Counted from the first letter of the stretch, positions 22,356-37,020 are shown. The stretch: 64,000 bases of DNA from Anabas testudineus (GCF_900324465.2 NC_046619.1:21911664-21975663); one strand, 5' to 3'. Made by a program: numbers and translations. Notes: generated by a model not told the origin, from the letters alone.

Positions 22356-23019
22356 TAAAATCAAACTAAAGAAACTGGACAAAAATGATGAAGCCACAGA
22401 AAAGACTGAAAATCCTTTGACCACAGAGACTTATTCAACTGCTGTGTGTCTGTAACGAACATCACAGATGTCTTCACAACTATTTAATGGGAGAAGTTGA
22501 ATCACTGGACTGTTTGGTGTCATGGTGTTTACCACACTGAACATGAAGCACAGCAGACGAAGACTTAGGACCCAGGGTTCATCTCAAGACTGTCAAGACT
22601 TTGTGGAGCAAAACGTTCTGCCCAGTGTCAGAAAGCTTGGTCTCAGTGTGACGGGATAATAAAGGAAAACACGGGTAGAAACGGCCGAATCAGGGGAATA
22701 TTGTGAAGCGACTAACTCCTATTGAACATGTGTGGAAAGAGCTGAAACATGCGACGGGAGAAGACGCTGAGACAACAAGGAGGGAAACAAAACACCTGTG
22801 GACAGGTGAAGACGTCTCAGTGAGAGTGAGAGAAACCGGTGGAGGGATGAGCAACAAAATATGAAGTTAAGGAAACCATCGTTTATATCCAGGACCGTTT
22901 ACTTTATTTTATTAAATGAAAAGTCAAAAGTAATGTTTGATTTTCATGATTGAACTTCAATTTTCATTGATTATTATTTGGACCAGTTTTGTCCTGGTGT
23001 GTAATTTTCTCTGTGAGCT
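22356..23019. other. spacer
   Basis: Lies between the deleted Tc1 element and the H1 copy 2 block. No gene or repeat recognised; short low-grade matches to Tc1-type 3' sequence (GAACATGTGTGGAAAGAGCT) near 22720 are not conclusive. Confidence 0.4.
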
Positions 23020-23056
23020 GAAGTGAGAGGTGTGTGTCTTTAGAGAAGGAGTGTGT

Positions 23057-23072
23057 GGCTCTGAAAAGAGCC
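23057..23072 (-). terminator. histone 3' stem-loop (H1, copy 2)
   Basis: GGCTCTTTTCAGAGCC on the minus strand, 32 bases after the stop. Confidence 0.95.
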
Positions 23073-23104
23073 TTTTGGAGTGGAGCAGCTTTGCTGTGAG
23101 CTGC

Positions 23105-23779
23105 TCACTTCTTCTTGGCCGCAGTCTTCTTGAGCGGAGCTTTCTTGGCAGCAGCAGCAGGAGCCTTCTTGGGGCTCTTGGCGGCCTTCTTGGGGCTCTT
23201 GGCGGCCTTCTTGGGGCTCTTGGTGGCCTTCTTGGGGCTCTTGGTGGGCTTCTTGGGGCTCTTGGCTTTGGGTTTCTTGGCCGCTGCGGGTTTCTTGACC
23301 TTCTTCGGGGACTTGCTGGCGGCTGCCGGCTTCTTCGCTGCCGCAGCTTTGGTCTTCTTAGCGGCGGCGGCTTTGGCCGGTTTCTTGGCGGCGGGCTTCT
23401 TGGCTTTAGGAGCGGCGGCGGCGGCGGGTTTGCGTGCCGGCTTCTTGGGCTTGGTGTCCGCCTTCTTGTTGATCTTGAAGGAGCCGGAGGCTCCGACGCC
23501 CTTGGTCTGGAGCAGAGTCCCCTTCAGCACCAGGCTCTTGATGGCGGTCTTGACGCGGGCTCTGTTCTTGTCCACGTCGTAGCCTCCGGCAGCCAGAGCC
23601 TTCTTGAGGGCGGAAGCAGACACGCCGCTCCGCTCCTTGGACGCGGACACGGCCTTCACGATCAGCTCGCCCACGCTGGGACCAGTCTTCTTGGGCTTGG
23701 TGGCCTTCTTCTTGGCGGCTTTGGCCGGAGCGGCGGCCGGAGCGGCGGCCGGAGCTGCAGCTGGAGCTTCTTCTGCCAT
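23105..23779 (-). CDS. linker histone H1 (copy 2)
   Basis: Encodes a 224-residue linker histone nearly identical to the gene at 7767-8450. The globular winged-helix domain is the same. The N-terminal tail has one more Ala-Ala-Pro-Ala unit. The C-terminal tail has six SPKK-type motifs instead of seven, and the TPKK of copy 1 is SPKK here. Start at 23779 (MAEE), chosen as for copy 1. The gene points the same way as copy 1, although its H2B-H4 neighbours are inverted relative to theirs. The upstream AAACACA box and about 780 bases of upstream DNA are conserved between the two copies, which suggests recent duplication or continued gene conversion. Confidence 0.96.
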   Translation of the reverse strand: MAEEAPAAAPAAAPAAAPAKAAKKKATKPKKTGPSVGELIVKAVSASKERSGVSASALKKALAAGGYDVDKNRARVKTAIKSLVLKGTLLQTKGVGASGSFKINKKADTKPKKPARKPAAAAAPKAKKPAAKKPAKAAAAKKTKAAAAKKPAAASKSPKKVKKPAAAKKPKAKSPKKPTKSPKKATKSPKKAAKSPKKAAKSPKKAPAAAAKKAPLKKTAAKKK

Positions 23780-23909
23780 TTTGTCTGCGAGTCGTTTCAC
23801 TTGGAGTGTGGAGAATCCCGGAGCAGGAGGCGGCACTTAAACACAGCATGAGGACCGTGGAGACTCAGCCGCTCCGGGGCTCCTCGGTGCGCCGTGAACA
23901 CCGGGACTC

Positions 23910-23916
23910 TGTGTTT
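23910..23916 (-). promoter_or_regulatory. H1-specific AAACACA box (copy 2)
   Basis: Same element and same spacing from the start codon as in copy 1. Confidence 0.7.
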
Positions 23917-24964
23917 TCTCTGCACCGATCAAACCCAGAAAAAGCCCCGTGGGAGCGGACACGAGGGCGGAAAGTGAGCGGAGCTGACAGCGGACATGCG
24001 GGTCTTCATATTCGGCTCGTGTCGAGTCTGAAGTTCGCTGCATTTTGTCGGTGCAGCCTCCAAACGTCCCCGTGTTCCGCGTCCTGACGAGCGCTCCTCT
24101 GCTCATTTCTCTCCTCAAAGGACTTCAAACGGATCCAGAATCCACCAGAACCGGTTCCTCCGCTGCTCCACATGTTTGTTCGGGGACTGAAAGTCAAATC
24201 AACCGTCTGCTGATGATCCTGTTGTAGTGAAGTGAAGATGTTCTGGTCGCAGCAAACACACTGATGAGGATCATGGTGGAGTTCAGTCAGACTGAAAACA
24301 GGTTGGAATGAAAAGTGTTGTTCTAGATAAAGAATAAACTGGAACACGTTGTTTGTAGAATGACTGATATTTTCAGATCTAACGATCTAAATAAGAAGTT
24401 ACAGTGTCACACAGATCAATGTATCATCACGGTGAAGGAGTTCAGTCGGTCAGTGATTTACTTATGGAAACCTGCAGACAGCAGAATTAAAGAGGCTGTA
24501 GAGTCATTTAAGAAGAACTGCTCATTTAAAAATACATCTTTTTAATATGAAATCAATAAAATGTTGCTGGGCCTAAAACTATTTCGTAATATTTATTATT
24601 GAAGATTAAAATTAATCCAAGAAGGAAATGATTTTGATAGAAAAGATCTACATTAACACAAATACAGCAAATCCTCAATACAGAAAACTCAGTATATATA
24701 CAGAATATATGAGATAATTATATAATATTATAATTATGGACCAGGAATTGTACAGTTTGATGGTCACAGGTAGAAAGGATCTCCTGTGGTTCTCTGGAGA
24801 ACTTAATGTTGATCAGTCTCTGGCTGAACTCTGAGCGATTGTCCAGGATTGAGAGGAGTGTGAAACAATCCAATCACTTTTTAAACAGCTATTACTTTTA
24901 ACTCTTTAGTTGTAAATATGTATTTATTACACGTTATCCAGCCACGTTACAGCAATAGTTCTTT

Positions 24965-25141
24965 TCAATTCATTTCAGTTTTATTTGTATAGCACCAAAT
25001 CACAACAGAAGTCATCTCAAGGGACTTTACAGTGTTTAAGAACTTATAAAATATAACTGTACACAGAATTATACAGAAAAACAACCCCTCTGAGCAGCAT
25101 CAGTGGAGAGGAAACACTCAGATCCAGGCTCAGGGTGGGCG
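24965..25141 (-). mobile_element. LINE 3'-tail fragment
   Basis: TTTCAATTCATTTCAGTTTT then TATTTGTATAGCACCAAATC and CAACAGAAGTCATCTCAAGG resemble the 3' end of the LINE at 10385, with internal loss. It is an older, 5'-truncated relative. Confidence 0.65.
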
Positions 25142-25590
25142 GCCATCTCCTTTTTAACAAGTCTTTCAAGAACAGTACAAATATTTACATTTGAACTTTA
25201 TAATAAATGTACAACAACATCTGTAGATGTGCAAAACAACAGTATAATAATTATTATGATTAAACAGCTCCATCATGTGCAGAATACTGAGGGAGAACAT
25301 GTGGAGATGTTCCAACTCATAATCACAATACAAGGGGATCAACAAGGTACTTTATTATTATTATAAAACCAGATGTATGATGGTCATAAATCAAACTGTA
25401 ATAGTAAAGATAATTTCATTATTGTTGCTGTTACTGGTAAGATAATTAATAACACTGATGTTATATTTGTAATTAGATGGGTCTTTGTACAGTAAATGTA
25501 GATTCGTGTTTTTAATATTTAACCAGGACGGTTAATGAAAACCTCAAACAGCCACAGAGACAATAGAAGAATTGACCTGTTGTAAGAAGC
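25142..25590. other. spacer between H1 copy 2 and H2B copy 2
   Basis: 25150-25300 shares phrases (ACAAATATTTACATTTGAAC, GTGCAAAACAACA) with the retroposon-like repeats at 6540-6850 and 16564-16848. The rest shows no feature. Confidence 0.45.
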
Positions 25591-25826
25591 AACATAATGA
25601 GTGTGTGGTTAAAATGTGTTGAAGCCGATGAAGCTGGAGCCTTTGAGTGGAAGATGTGGATGAAATGTGTGGTTTCCAGTGAGCATCAGTAATGATTGAT
25701 GGATTTAGGATGAGTGATTAAAGAAGATGAGACAGAAAGAGAAGGAGAGGATGAAGAGTGAGTGTTGTTGTTTCCTAACGAGCGTTGGTGACAGTGAAGG
25801 AACGTTTGTTGTTAGATGAGGTGTTT

Positions 25827-25842
25827 GGCCCTGAAAAGAGCC
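25827..25842 (-). terminator. histone 3' stem-loop (H2B copy 2), wobble variant
   Basis: On the minus strand GGCTCTTTTCAGGGCC, with the same single T-G pair as the other H2B gene. Confidence 0.92.
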
Positions 25843-25870
25843 TTTGTGTTGATGGAGCTGCAGCAGCAGT

Positions 25871-26242
25871 TTACTTGGAGCTGGTGTACTTGGTGACGGC
25901 CTTGGTTCCCTCGGACACGGCGTGCTTGGCCAGCTCACCGGGCAGCAGGAGGCGGACCGCGGTCTGGATCTCCCTGGAGGTGATGGTGGAGCGCTTGTTG
26001 TAGTGCGCCAGGCGGGAGGCCTCCCCGGCGATCCGCTCGAAGATGTCGCTGACGAACGAGTTCATGATGCCCATGGCCTTGGACGAGATGCCGGTGTCGG
26101 GGTGGACCTGCTTCAGGACCTTGTACACGTAGATGGCGTAGCTCTCCTTCCTGGTCCTCCTCTTCTTCTTGCCGCTCTTGGTGACGCTCTTAGAGACGGC
26201 TTTCTTGGAGCCCTTCTTCGGTGCTTTCACTGGATCAGGCAT
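25871..26242 (-). CDS. histone H2B (copy 2)
   Basis: Encodes the same 123-residue H2B as 5785-6156, from [13 protein letters not shown] to KYTSSK. Intronless, with the conserved CCAAT/octamer/TATA promoter on its right and the wobble-variant stem-loop on its left. It and the downstream H4 copy are both on the minus strand, a mirror of the first block. Synonymous sites also look identical on reading, pointing to recent duplication or gene conversion. Confidence 0.98.
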   Translation of the reverse strand: MPDPVKAPKKGSKKAVSKSVTKSGKKKRRTRKESYAIYVYKVLKQVHPDTGISSKAMGIMNSFVSDIFERIAGEASRLAHYNKRSTITSREIQTAVRLLLPGELAKHAVSEGTKAVTKYTSSK

Positions 26243-26297
26243 TTTGGTTCCTCGGTAGATTCTTCCACGGATGAAGGCAGTGACGCCGTGACGGTGG

Positions 26298-26350
26298 ATT
26301 TATAGTCGCTTCATGCAAATACGACTGTGCTGTCGCTCGCACACGATTGG
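26298..26350 (-). promoter_or_regulatory. H2B promoter (copy 2): TATA, octamer, CCAAT
   Basis: On the minus strand TATAAAT at 26298-26304, the octamer ATTTGCAT at 26313-26320 and CCAAT at 26346-26350, in the same spacing as copy 1. Confidence 0.85.
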
Positions 26351-26595
26351 CTGTGCATAGCATGCGACTGAGCATGCGCCAGACAGACACCACAGTTCAA
26401 TGAGAAGTAAATAAATAAAAAGTTTCTCAAATTTAATTAATTGATTCATTTCATTGAGTTGATTCATGTTTAACTTCTCTGATGTCTTTGGACTTCACAC
26501 AATAGTATCTTACAGGACACATATTATGAAAAATATATCATTTATATTTACTCATTTGATCTGTAAAGAGAAGCAAATATTTGACATTATACATG

Positions 26596-26599
<4 letters not shown>

Positions 26600-26662
<63 letters not shown>
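26600..26662. repeat. (TA)n microsatellite at the Tc1-free site
   Basis: About 31 TA units. It corresponds to the two TA arrays that flank the Tc1 element in the other block. Confidence 0.95.
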
Positions 26663-26664
<2 letters not shown>

Positions 26665-26680
26665 GGAGTGCAGAATTATT
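26663..26680. repeat. solo Tc1-type terminal sequence
   Basis: GGGGAGTGCAGAATTATT equals the Tc1 end but has no element attached. It is the partner of 3672-3689. Confidence 0.75.
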
Positions 26681-27508
26681 TATGCCACATTGCAGCAGCT
26701 GCATAAGCTCAGGAAACAGAAATGATTCGTTCACGACTCACTCAACTGTACGTGTCTGCTCAGGTCCGCTTTCTTCTGTCACGTGACAGCGAGTCCTTCA
26801 TACGGATCGTTCTTTCGTTCATTTGTCACGTGACAGCTGTAGCTACGGGCTGTGGACTGAGAAACAAAGTAACGAATGATGTCTGATATCTGACGTTCAT
26901 TTGGATTTATGGAATCTTAATTAATTAGTGGTGTTTGATGCTTGAAGATGTGTGTAGTTATTTTGTGTATATAATGTAAATTATGCTTGTAAATAAATAC
27001 TTTGGAAAGTTAAAAACATGTTAATTGTGTTATTCTCTTCCATAAAATAATTAAATGTAACATTATTAATAACAACATCGATAAGTTTTTGTCGTCCTTT
27101 TCCAGCCGTCACAGCTCAGGCTGCAGCAGCAGTTCACTGTTCGTGGATTTGTCAGCTGAACAAACCATGTTGTCTTCACTTTGTAGTGTCTGAGAACCGC
27201 GGCCATTTTTACTTCGCCACTAGAGAGCGACACCGAAACCCGCTGTAAAACGAACAAAATGAGTGGTTCATTTGAACAGAGTTGGACACTCACGGATCTG
27301 AGTCAGTTGAAAGAATCGAGTTCCCCTTCTCTAATGATTGATCCCCTTTCATCCTTCGTCCAGATCATGTTCACTCGTGTCTCCCTGAGTTTCTTCTTGT
27401 GTTTGATGGTTGAGACCAACTGTTGTACAACGTGTTTATTGACAGTGAGTGTTCTGTAGAGAACTAAAGGAACCTGTTAAAGGAAGCAGCTCTGTCGATG
27501 TTGTGAGC
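26681..27508. other. spacer between H2B copy 2 and H4 copy 2
   Basis: Inverse of 2858-3671, including the two TGTCACGTGACA palindromes (near 26780 and 26827). No gene seen. Confidence 0.5.
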
Positions 27509-27524
27509 GGCTCTGAAAAGAGCC
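27509..27524 (-). terminator. histone 3' stem-loop (H4 copy 2)
   Basis: GGCTCTTTTCAGAGCC on the minus strand, fully paired, 30 bases after the stop. Confidence 0.95.
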
Positions 27525-27554
27525 TTTGGTTGTAGTTGGAGTCCAGGAGCAGGT

Positions 27555-28758
<1,204 letters not shown>

Positions 28759-29204
28759 TGTAAGTGACCTCAAAGGCAAATACTTGAGTGTTAATTGTTC
28801 TGCTGTAGTTAGTTTTGTCGAATGCTTTTGTTTTGGTATTTCCTGTTTAATTGGGCATTTTATTTTGAAGAGTCAATTGAAGGAAGTAAGTAGACGGTAA
28901 TTATACGGCGCTAGCGCACGGCAAGCTAATGAAGGTTAACAAGGACACGGAGCAAGGAAGGCGCTAATTACTTATAGTAATTAGTTAATTATTTTGTTTA
29001 GATCCCGTCGAAGTGGAAACAAGGTTTGTTCACGGATTTGTAAAGTTTTTATTGTGTTTTGTTTAAGTTATCATGACATTATTTTAATGGATTGTACTTG
29101 TTTTACTTTAGCTCTTACGTTGGTTTGTGGAGTTAAGGCCAAAGAATAAAAACTACCAGACCATCAGTAAAACACGTTTCTTTTAATTCGACGGGGATGC
29201 TACA
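28759..29204 (+). repeat. 5' LTR of outer BEL/Pao element
   Basis: 446 bp, TG...CA ends, with an AATAAA-type signal near its right end. Matches the 3' LTR except for about two differences. Confidence 0.93.
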
Positions 29205-29407
29205 GTAAGAGCTTGTCCTCACTGGTCCCACTACATTAAAGTTGATGGTCAAGACGACTGCAGAGGGACTTGATGATGGTCTAAGTTTGTAATGCTAATA
29301 TGGAAGCATCAGCAACATTAACCCTAAACAACAAGGATTCAGACGAGAGATGGGATGACTGTCATCATGGCGGAGAAGAGGAACTTCGCCGTTCTGCTCG
29401 CTCACGG

Positions 29408-30009
29408 TGTAAGTGCCTCTGTGTTGGTTCATGGTGTTGAGTTTATTGTGTGGTGCAGATTGTTTGCTTTTGTTTAAATGGTTAAATGAAAATAGTTGTT
29501 GAAATGTTGATGTCACAGTGTGTTGTTCGCTGTAATGTGGTACTTGTGTGTGCCGAGCACTTGCTCTGGCGTGATTAGGGGACATTATCATGGGGTGATG
29601 TGTCTCGCGGGACTTTGGAGATGCAGCGGGAGTAGGCAGGTGAGCATCTCACCACATGGACTGCAGGTGAGCAGACGGCTCCATCGGGACTCTGCTGTGT
29701 TATACATTAAGTTTAAGTTGTCTACCACTGAAGCCAAAGATAGACATCTCAAAGACTCAAAGAACTCTTTTCATGACAAGCGGCCAACGAGGTATTTGTT
29801 TATGTACTTTCTTTCATGTGTTTAAAATGTCTTTATTTGTTGTGCGAACATGCTAGGTGCCGTGTAAATGGCTAATTGCTAATGTACTGTGTGCTGTTCA
29901 AAATGCAGTTCTCACGGCGTTAAGGTGTGAATAAGAACTGAAGAAGAGAAGAAATAAACGCCCGTTTTAAAGAACCGACCTGTGTCTGTGTTGTCGTGAG
30001 AGAGCTACA
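29408..30009 (+). repeat. 5' LTR of inner BEL/Pao element
   Basis: 602 bp, begins TGTAAGTGCC and ends AGAGCTACA; contains AATAAA near its right end. Same length as and apparently identical to 37021-37622. Confidence 0.95.
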
Positions 30010-30704
30010 GTGAGAACTCGACTGCTCAACACGGGTAGGAGAGACGACAGGACCGCGGCGGATGACGGCGCAGCATCCGACGCATCAGATCAGCAGAGGC
30101 CCTAACGCAACGGCGGCATATCGGTTGCAAAATACGGTGAATAGACTGTTGAAAGTGTACATTTTCAGACCAAAGCCAAGAAGAGCTCTACCACAACCAT
30201 TAAGTAAGGTGGTGTGAGAAGTGGTTAAGTTTGGAAAGTGCAATTAAGAACTCAGCTCTATTAACCGTGCATACTGTTCTCATTAAGGAGATAAAATTAA
30301 TGTCCATGTGTTCATGTTTTGGCAAGTTTTAAAGAGTACCTTGGTCTAATAGTTAGCTGGTAAGCTCAAGAATGTTAGTAAATGTTAAAGTAAAGTGATA
30401 TCATTACAAGTAAACTACAAGTTACTAAAGGGTCTAAAGTCTAAAGAGGGATTATACTGATATCGATATATTTTGAGTTGTTAAGTGATTTGATGCCTTT
30501 CTAAGGTCAATTCAACTGTGATTAAGGTTTTATATTTCATATTTGTGTGAAGGTAATTGTATTTGTGCAATATATTTCAACAGTGTTTAGAAGATCCCTA
30601 CACACATTTACAAGTAACTCAGGACTATATTTTCTTGGCTATATCAACTGTACTTTCACTAACACATAGCCTAGAATACAATTCACCACTGAAGTTATTT
30701 CAAG

Positions 30705-33700
30705 ATGTCTGACACAAGCACCGAGACCGACTATAGAACTGTCAAACCACCAGCTGAAGTTGAAGCTAATGACACTGAATCTGCAACAGAAGTAGAAAGA
30801 CTACGAAGAAGTGAAAGAACTCGAACCCTAACAGAAAAGGGAAGAGACCTCCAAGAGGAAAGATTGAAAAATATACAATGTCGGTATAAAATCATCTATG
30901 AGAGGTGGAGGTGTTGTGCAAGAATAGGAAAGGAATTGTTGAATGATGATGCCTCTGAGGATGAGCTGAATGAGCTTATTAAGAACATGAAGCATGCTAG
31001 TTCTGATGTAAAGGTCATCTATGAAGAGTTACGTAGGGTAAAAAATCCCCTGAACCAGACCTACGGTGCAGAGTCGATGCATACATGTCACTCTCCGAAG
31101 ACATTATACTGAGCGCAGGAGGACAGATTAAAGGGAATAGAGCAGATACAGACAAAGAACCTTGGTCTGGTGTTGGATCAATCTTAGATTCCACAGATTC
31201 TGTATCAGGACCACTGTTTCATCGATCAAGATGTGGTTCTGCCCATTCTTGCATCCACTCTGTCAAGAGAATGGAGGCTCTGGCTGAAGCTGCTGCATCT
31301 CAGGAGATCTTGGCAGTATTGGAGGAACAAGAACGAGAAGAAACAGAACTCCAAAGGCTAGAATCAGAGAGCTTAGCCAGACAACAAGCAATACAAGACA
31401 AACACCGGAAGCTTGCACGACTAGAAGAGGTAAAGAAACTCAACGCTGCAAGAGCTCGAGTAAAGGTCTATGATGAAGTTGAAGAGAATGTTGAAACTAC
31501 TGACTTGTTGTATAGTGCTGCAGTAGCAGCTGAGCTTCAAGTTCCTAACCACACAATCCCACAACTCACAGCACAAACCTTTGGTGCTTCAAATCTTCCA
31601 TACATGCCTCAGTTTGCAGAAAGTACAAAACATAACCTGCATGCCTCCAGCCCTCCATTCATACCCCATTCTCTACCACTCACAACGCAAACCCCACATA
31701 CTTGTAGTTCATCATTCAGACCTCATACTCAGCCAATCATAACCCAAGCTCTTGGTGCAAGTCCCTCATTCATTCCTCAATCTCAAGCATTTACAGGTCC
31801 GGCTCCTCATCCACAAATGTTGACTCAGCCACCTTCAGCTACAGTGTTTGCACCTCAAGAGCAAAACAGGTCAGATCTGGTTAATGTACTAGCAGAAGCT
31901 ATAAGTGCTAATCGTCTTCCAACACCAGAGCCCGCACTATTCACTGGAGACCCCCTGAAATTCAAAGACTGGCAACTATCCTTTGAAACATTAATAGAAC
32001 GAAAAAACATTCCAAAGAACGAGAAACTTTATTACCTGAGAAAATACTTAGGTGGCACAGCAAAGAAGGCTGTAGAAGGTTTTCTCATACTAGGCACAGA
32101 GGGAGCATATGACTCAGCCTGGAAGTTGCTGGAGAAACGTTTCGGGGATCCATTCATAATTGGGAAGGCCCTCAGAGACAAGCTGCATGGATGGCCAAAG
32201 ATAAGCTCTAAGGATGGCTGCGAGTTGAGAGAGTTTGCAGACTTTCTTAAGAGTTGTGAAGTTGCAATGTCCCACATTAAAACATTGGAGGTTCTCAATG
32301 ACTGCATTGAGAGTCAAAGGATTCTGCTGAAATTACCAGATTGGTTGGTTTCTAGATGGAATCGTAAGGTGATGGAAGCAAGGCAAATAAGTGCAGAATA
32401 TCCATCTTTCAAGGAGTTTGTCGATTTCCTATCGAAGGAAGCAGACCTCGCTTGTGATCCTATATCCTCAATACAAGCGCTCAAGAGTGTGGAAAGTGAG
32501 AAACCAAAGTATCCACGAAACCAAGTATTTCAAGCAAAGACGCTAATCACAAACACAACACAAAGCAATGTTCCATCATGTTTCTTCTGTAAAGGGACAG
32601 GACATATCCTCAATAAGTGCAGAAAGTTTGCTGAAAAACCTGTTCAAGATCGTGTGAAGTTTGTGCACACAGAGAAACTTTGCTTTGGATGTCTAAGGAC
32701 TGGTCATCAGTCAAGAAGGTGTGATAACAAGAGCACATGTGAGAAGTGTCAAAGGAGACATCCGACATGTCTGCATGATGACAAAATCAAAGAACGTCAA
32801 AGGCCAATACCCCAAAACGGAGTTGACACTTTAAAGGACAAGGCTGACACAACAGAAAGAGCTGCAACAGCGATTACTAACAGAGTCATACAAGATGCCT
32901 TAAGCACACAGACATCCCCTATCTTACCAGTTTGGGTGTCATCCACCAAACAGCCACAAAATGAAGTCCTTGTATATGCTCTCTTAGACACGCAGAGTGA
33001 TACAACCTTTATCCTAGATGAAGTGGCACAAGATCTCAACGCAAACAAAGAGAATGTCAGGTTGCGGCTATCCACAATGTCTGCCAGGTCGACAGTCATA
33101 CCGTGTCAGAAACTGACTGATCTACAGGTGAGAGGATACAACTCAAACAAAAGAATCCCATTGCCACCTGTTTTCACACGAGAGTTCATCCCAGCCAACA
33201 GGTTACACATTCCAACTTCTGAAACAGCTCAAAAATGGCCTCATCTGCAACAATTGGCAGAAAAGATCCCACCACAGTTGGACTGTGAAGTAGGCCTTCT
33301 CATTGGCTATAACTGCCAACAAGCCCTTCTCCCAAGAGAGATCCTGTCTGGTGAAGAACATCACCCATATGCACAACGAACTGATCTTGGCTGGAGTATT
33401 GTTGGTTGCTCATATTCAGCAAGTGATGATAGTGATGCGATAGGAACCAGCCACAGAATCATAGTGCGACAAGTGACACCAGCTGTGCAAGCATCAGTTC
33501 AGCTAAAGAGAGAAGTTCACTTTGTTTGTAGAACTCAAGTCAAAGAGATCCATCCATCAGACATAATTAAAACTTTTGAGTCAGACTTCACAGATCACGC
33601 TACAGATGATAACCCAGTTTCTCAGGAAGACCTTCTCTTCTTGTCTAAAGCGAAGGCAGGCATAAGGCAGAAAGAAGATGGCCACTATGAGCTCCCACTT

Positions 33701-36700
33701 CCTTTCAAGACAGACAAGCCTGATCTTCTGGACAATAAACAATGTGCAGTTCATAGGCTCAACTCACTACAGCGACGTCTGAGGAGAAATGAACAATACT
33801 ACAAAGATTATGTCAACTTCATGAACGACATCATAAGCAGAGGAGATGCTGAGAAGGTACCACAGCTTGAACTTGATAACCAACCAGCATGGTATATTCC
33901 ACACTATGGTGTGTACCACCCCCATAAACCAGGCAAAATCCGTGTGGTTTTTGACTGTTCAGCACGCTTTCAAGAAACCTCTCTAAATGACCATCTCTTG
34001 ACAGGCCCAGATCTGACTAACACATTAGTTGGAGTTCTGTGTCGATTTAGGAAGTGCCCAATAGCCATAATGTGTGACATTGAGAAAATGTTTCACCAGT
34101 TCCACGTTGCGAAGGAATACCAAGACTATCTCAGGTTCCTCTGGTGGGACAAAGGTGATTTGGACTCTACTCCCTCTGTGTATAGAATGAGGGTACACCT
34201 GTTTGGGGCAGCTTCATCCCCTGGCTGTGCCAACTTCGGACTCAAGCATCTGGCATCACAAGGTAATGGGAAATTCAGTAAAGAGTCCATCAAGTTCATC
34301 CAGGGAAGCTTCTATGTTGATGATGGCCTTACTAGCGTAACATCACCTGCTGAAGCCATACATCTGGTTGAAGAGTCAAGAGCCCTGTGCAGAACAGGAA
34401 ATCTTCGGCTGCACAAATTTGTATCTAATGAGAAAGATGTGCTTGCCACAATACCACCAGAAGAACGTGCCCAAACCAGGGATCTTGACATGGCCCTGGG
34501 AGAACTACACATTGAGCGAGCACTTGGAGTCCAGTGGTGCGTCGAGGCTGATGAGTTCCAGTTCCGAGTGGTGGTAAAGGAAAACCCACTGACAAGAAGA
34601 GGGGTTCTCTCCACTGTTGCCTCAGTCTATGATCCATTAGGGTTTGTGGCCCCCTTTATCCTGGTTGGTAAGCAGATTCTTCAAACACTTTGCAGAGATA
34701 AAGTGAGTTGGGACGAGCATCTTCCTGATCACATCCTTCCACAATGGGAGTCATGGCTCAAAGACTTGCCTCGTTTGGCAGCCCTGAAGATACAGAGGAG
34801 CTACCTTCCCTCAAACTTTGGTGAAGCTGTAAAATATGAGCTTCACAACTTTTCTGATGCAAGTCTCAAAGGATATGGTGCATGCTCATATCTCCGAGCT
34901 ATGAACAATACAGGACAGATCAGTTGCTCACTTGTCTTAGGGAAAGCAAGAGTAGCCCCTACCAAACTAACAACTATTCCAAGACTTGAGTTGTCATCTG
35001 CTGTGACTTCAGTTCGCATTGGTGATGTAGTCAAAGGAGAGCTTGAGATTGAAAACATGCAAGAGTACTACTGGACTGATTCTAAGGTGGTCCTTGGCTA
35101 TGTGAACAACGACGCCAAGAGGTTTCACACGTTCGTGGCCAACCGGATCCAACGAATAAGATCTAGCACAGAACCTGGACAATGGTGTCATGTTAGCTCT
35201 GAAAACAACCCAGCGGATCATGCTTCAAGAGGATTGACTGCAGACCAACTGAAGGAGTCTAACTGGCTGAAAGGACCCGACTTTCTGTGGCAGCAAAAGC
35301 TTCCTCCTGGAGACAAGATGGTGGGAGAAGTAGAAGCGACCGATCCAGAGCTTCGAAAGGTCCACGTTCATGCAGTCAAGGCAAGAGAACTGAATCCAAT
35401 TGTGAAACGCTTCGCTAAATTCTCTGACTGGTCTAGGTTGGTGAGAGCTGTTGCCAAGCTCAAAAGATTTATCAGGGACTTCAAGGGATCTCAGTCTAGA
35501 ACAAATGAATCGACTAACCTTGGAGAAAGAAGAGAAGCGGAAATCTTCATCATTAAGCAAGTGCAGGAAGAAGCCTTTGCTGAAGACATAAAGAATATTC
35601 AGGCCCAGAGAAAAGGCAGCCTGAACAAGCACAACAGGCTAAACAAGCTGAATGCCTTTCTAGACCAAAACAACGTTCTCAGGGTGGGAGGACGGCTATC
35701 CAAGTCAGCCCTACACTATGAAGTCAACCACCCTGCAATATTGCCAAAGAAATCTCATGTCTCAGTTCTGCTCGTCAAACATCATCATGAGCGCATTCAC
35801 CACCAAGGAAGAGGCATGACCATGAATGAGTTGCGTGCAAATGGCATATGGATCTTGGGATGTGGAAATGTGGTCTCCTCACACATTTACAAATGTGTAA
35901 AATGCAGGAGATACAGAAGAACAACAGAGGTTCAGAAAATGGCAGACCTGCCTGAAGAGAGAACTGAGACTTCACCTCCTTTCACTTATTGTGGCCTTGA
36001 TTGTTTTGGCCCCTTCATGGTGAAGGAAGGAAGAAAAGAACTAAAACGATACGGATTGTTATTTACTTGCTTGTGCTCCAGAGCTGTGCATATAGAAACA
36101 CTTGATGATTTATCAACAGATGGATTCATGAATGCACTCAGAGCATTCATAGCTATCAGAGGATCTGTGCGCCAATTAAGATGTGACAGAGGAACAAATT
36201 TTATTGTTGCCAGAAAGGAGCTATCTGAGTTTCTCAAAGGAATGGATCAAGATCGTCAGCGAGCAGTTGGTTGTGAATTTGTGATTAATTTTCCATCAGC
36301 CAGTCACATGGGAGGAGTCTGGGAACGCCAGATAAGAACAATCAGAAGTATTCTGACAGCTATGCTCGACAAGTCAGCTAGCAGACTTGACACCACCAGT
36401 CTGAGGACATTTCTTTATGAAACAATGGCCATAATTAACAGTAGACCAGTAAGTGTTGAGCACCTTCATGATCCTACTGGTCCAGAACTCCTCACTCCCA
36501 ACCACATACTAACCCTTAAATCAATTGTCAGTTATTCTGCCACCTCCTGGACAGTTCTGCAAAGAAGATCTCTACCTGCAAAAAAGGTGGAAAAGAGTGC
36601 AGTTTTTAGCTGATGAATTCTGGCAAAGATGGAAATGAGAATAGTTGTTAAATCTCCAACAACAACAGAAATGGCAAGAGACATCACAGAACTCACAAGT

Positions 36701-36914
36701 AGATGATATCGTCATTCTACAAAATGACAGTGTACCAAGAAACGAGTGGAAGCTCGCTAGAGTTGTAGAAGCTCAACCTAGTTCAGATGGCAAGGTGCGA
36801 AAGGTGAAACTACTAGTCAGTGACACTACATTTGATAAAGGAAAAACACTCACTAGATCAGTTTATCTTGAAAGGCCTATCCACAAGGTAGTCACATTAC
36901 TTGAGGCCAAATAG
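30705..36914 (+). mobile_element. gag-pol region of inner BEL/Pao element (fossil)
   Basis: Parts in order: charged, coiled-coil-rich gag (about 30.7-31.5 kb), a Pro/Thr-rich linker, the DUF1759-type gag core (about 31.9-32.5 kb), CxxC-type zinc knuckles (32.58-32.76 kb), an aspartic-protease-like segment (near 32.98 kb), reverse transcriptase with the YVDD motif (near 34.31 kb), RNase H (34.85-35.1 kb), the integrase zinc-binding region (35.77-35.9 kb), the integrase core (about 35.98-36.35 kb) and a C-terminal domain. This order is that of the BEL/Pao superfamily. No envelope gene is seen. Confidence 0.9.
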
Positions 36915-37020
36915 GTCAGATATATAAGGCTACATCATTCACACGGACTAAGAAACATTGTCAATTAATATTATTTTGAGGAAAATCCCATTTTTAGTTA
37001 ATGAGTGATTTTGGTGGGAG

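Larger units (their letters stand above)
23020..24961. repeat. direct-duplication copy 2 (H1 block)
   Basis: Direct copy of 7681-9677; nearly identical to about 24565 and then patchy to 24961. A LINE-tail fragment follows immediately, where copy 1 continues with unrelated sequence. Confidence 0.85.
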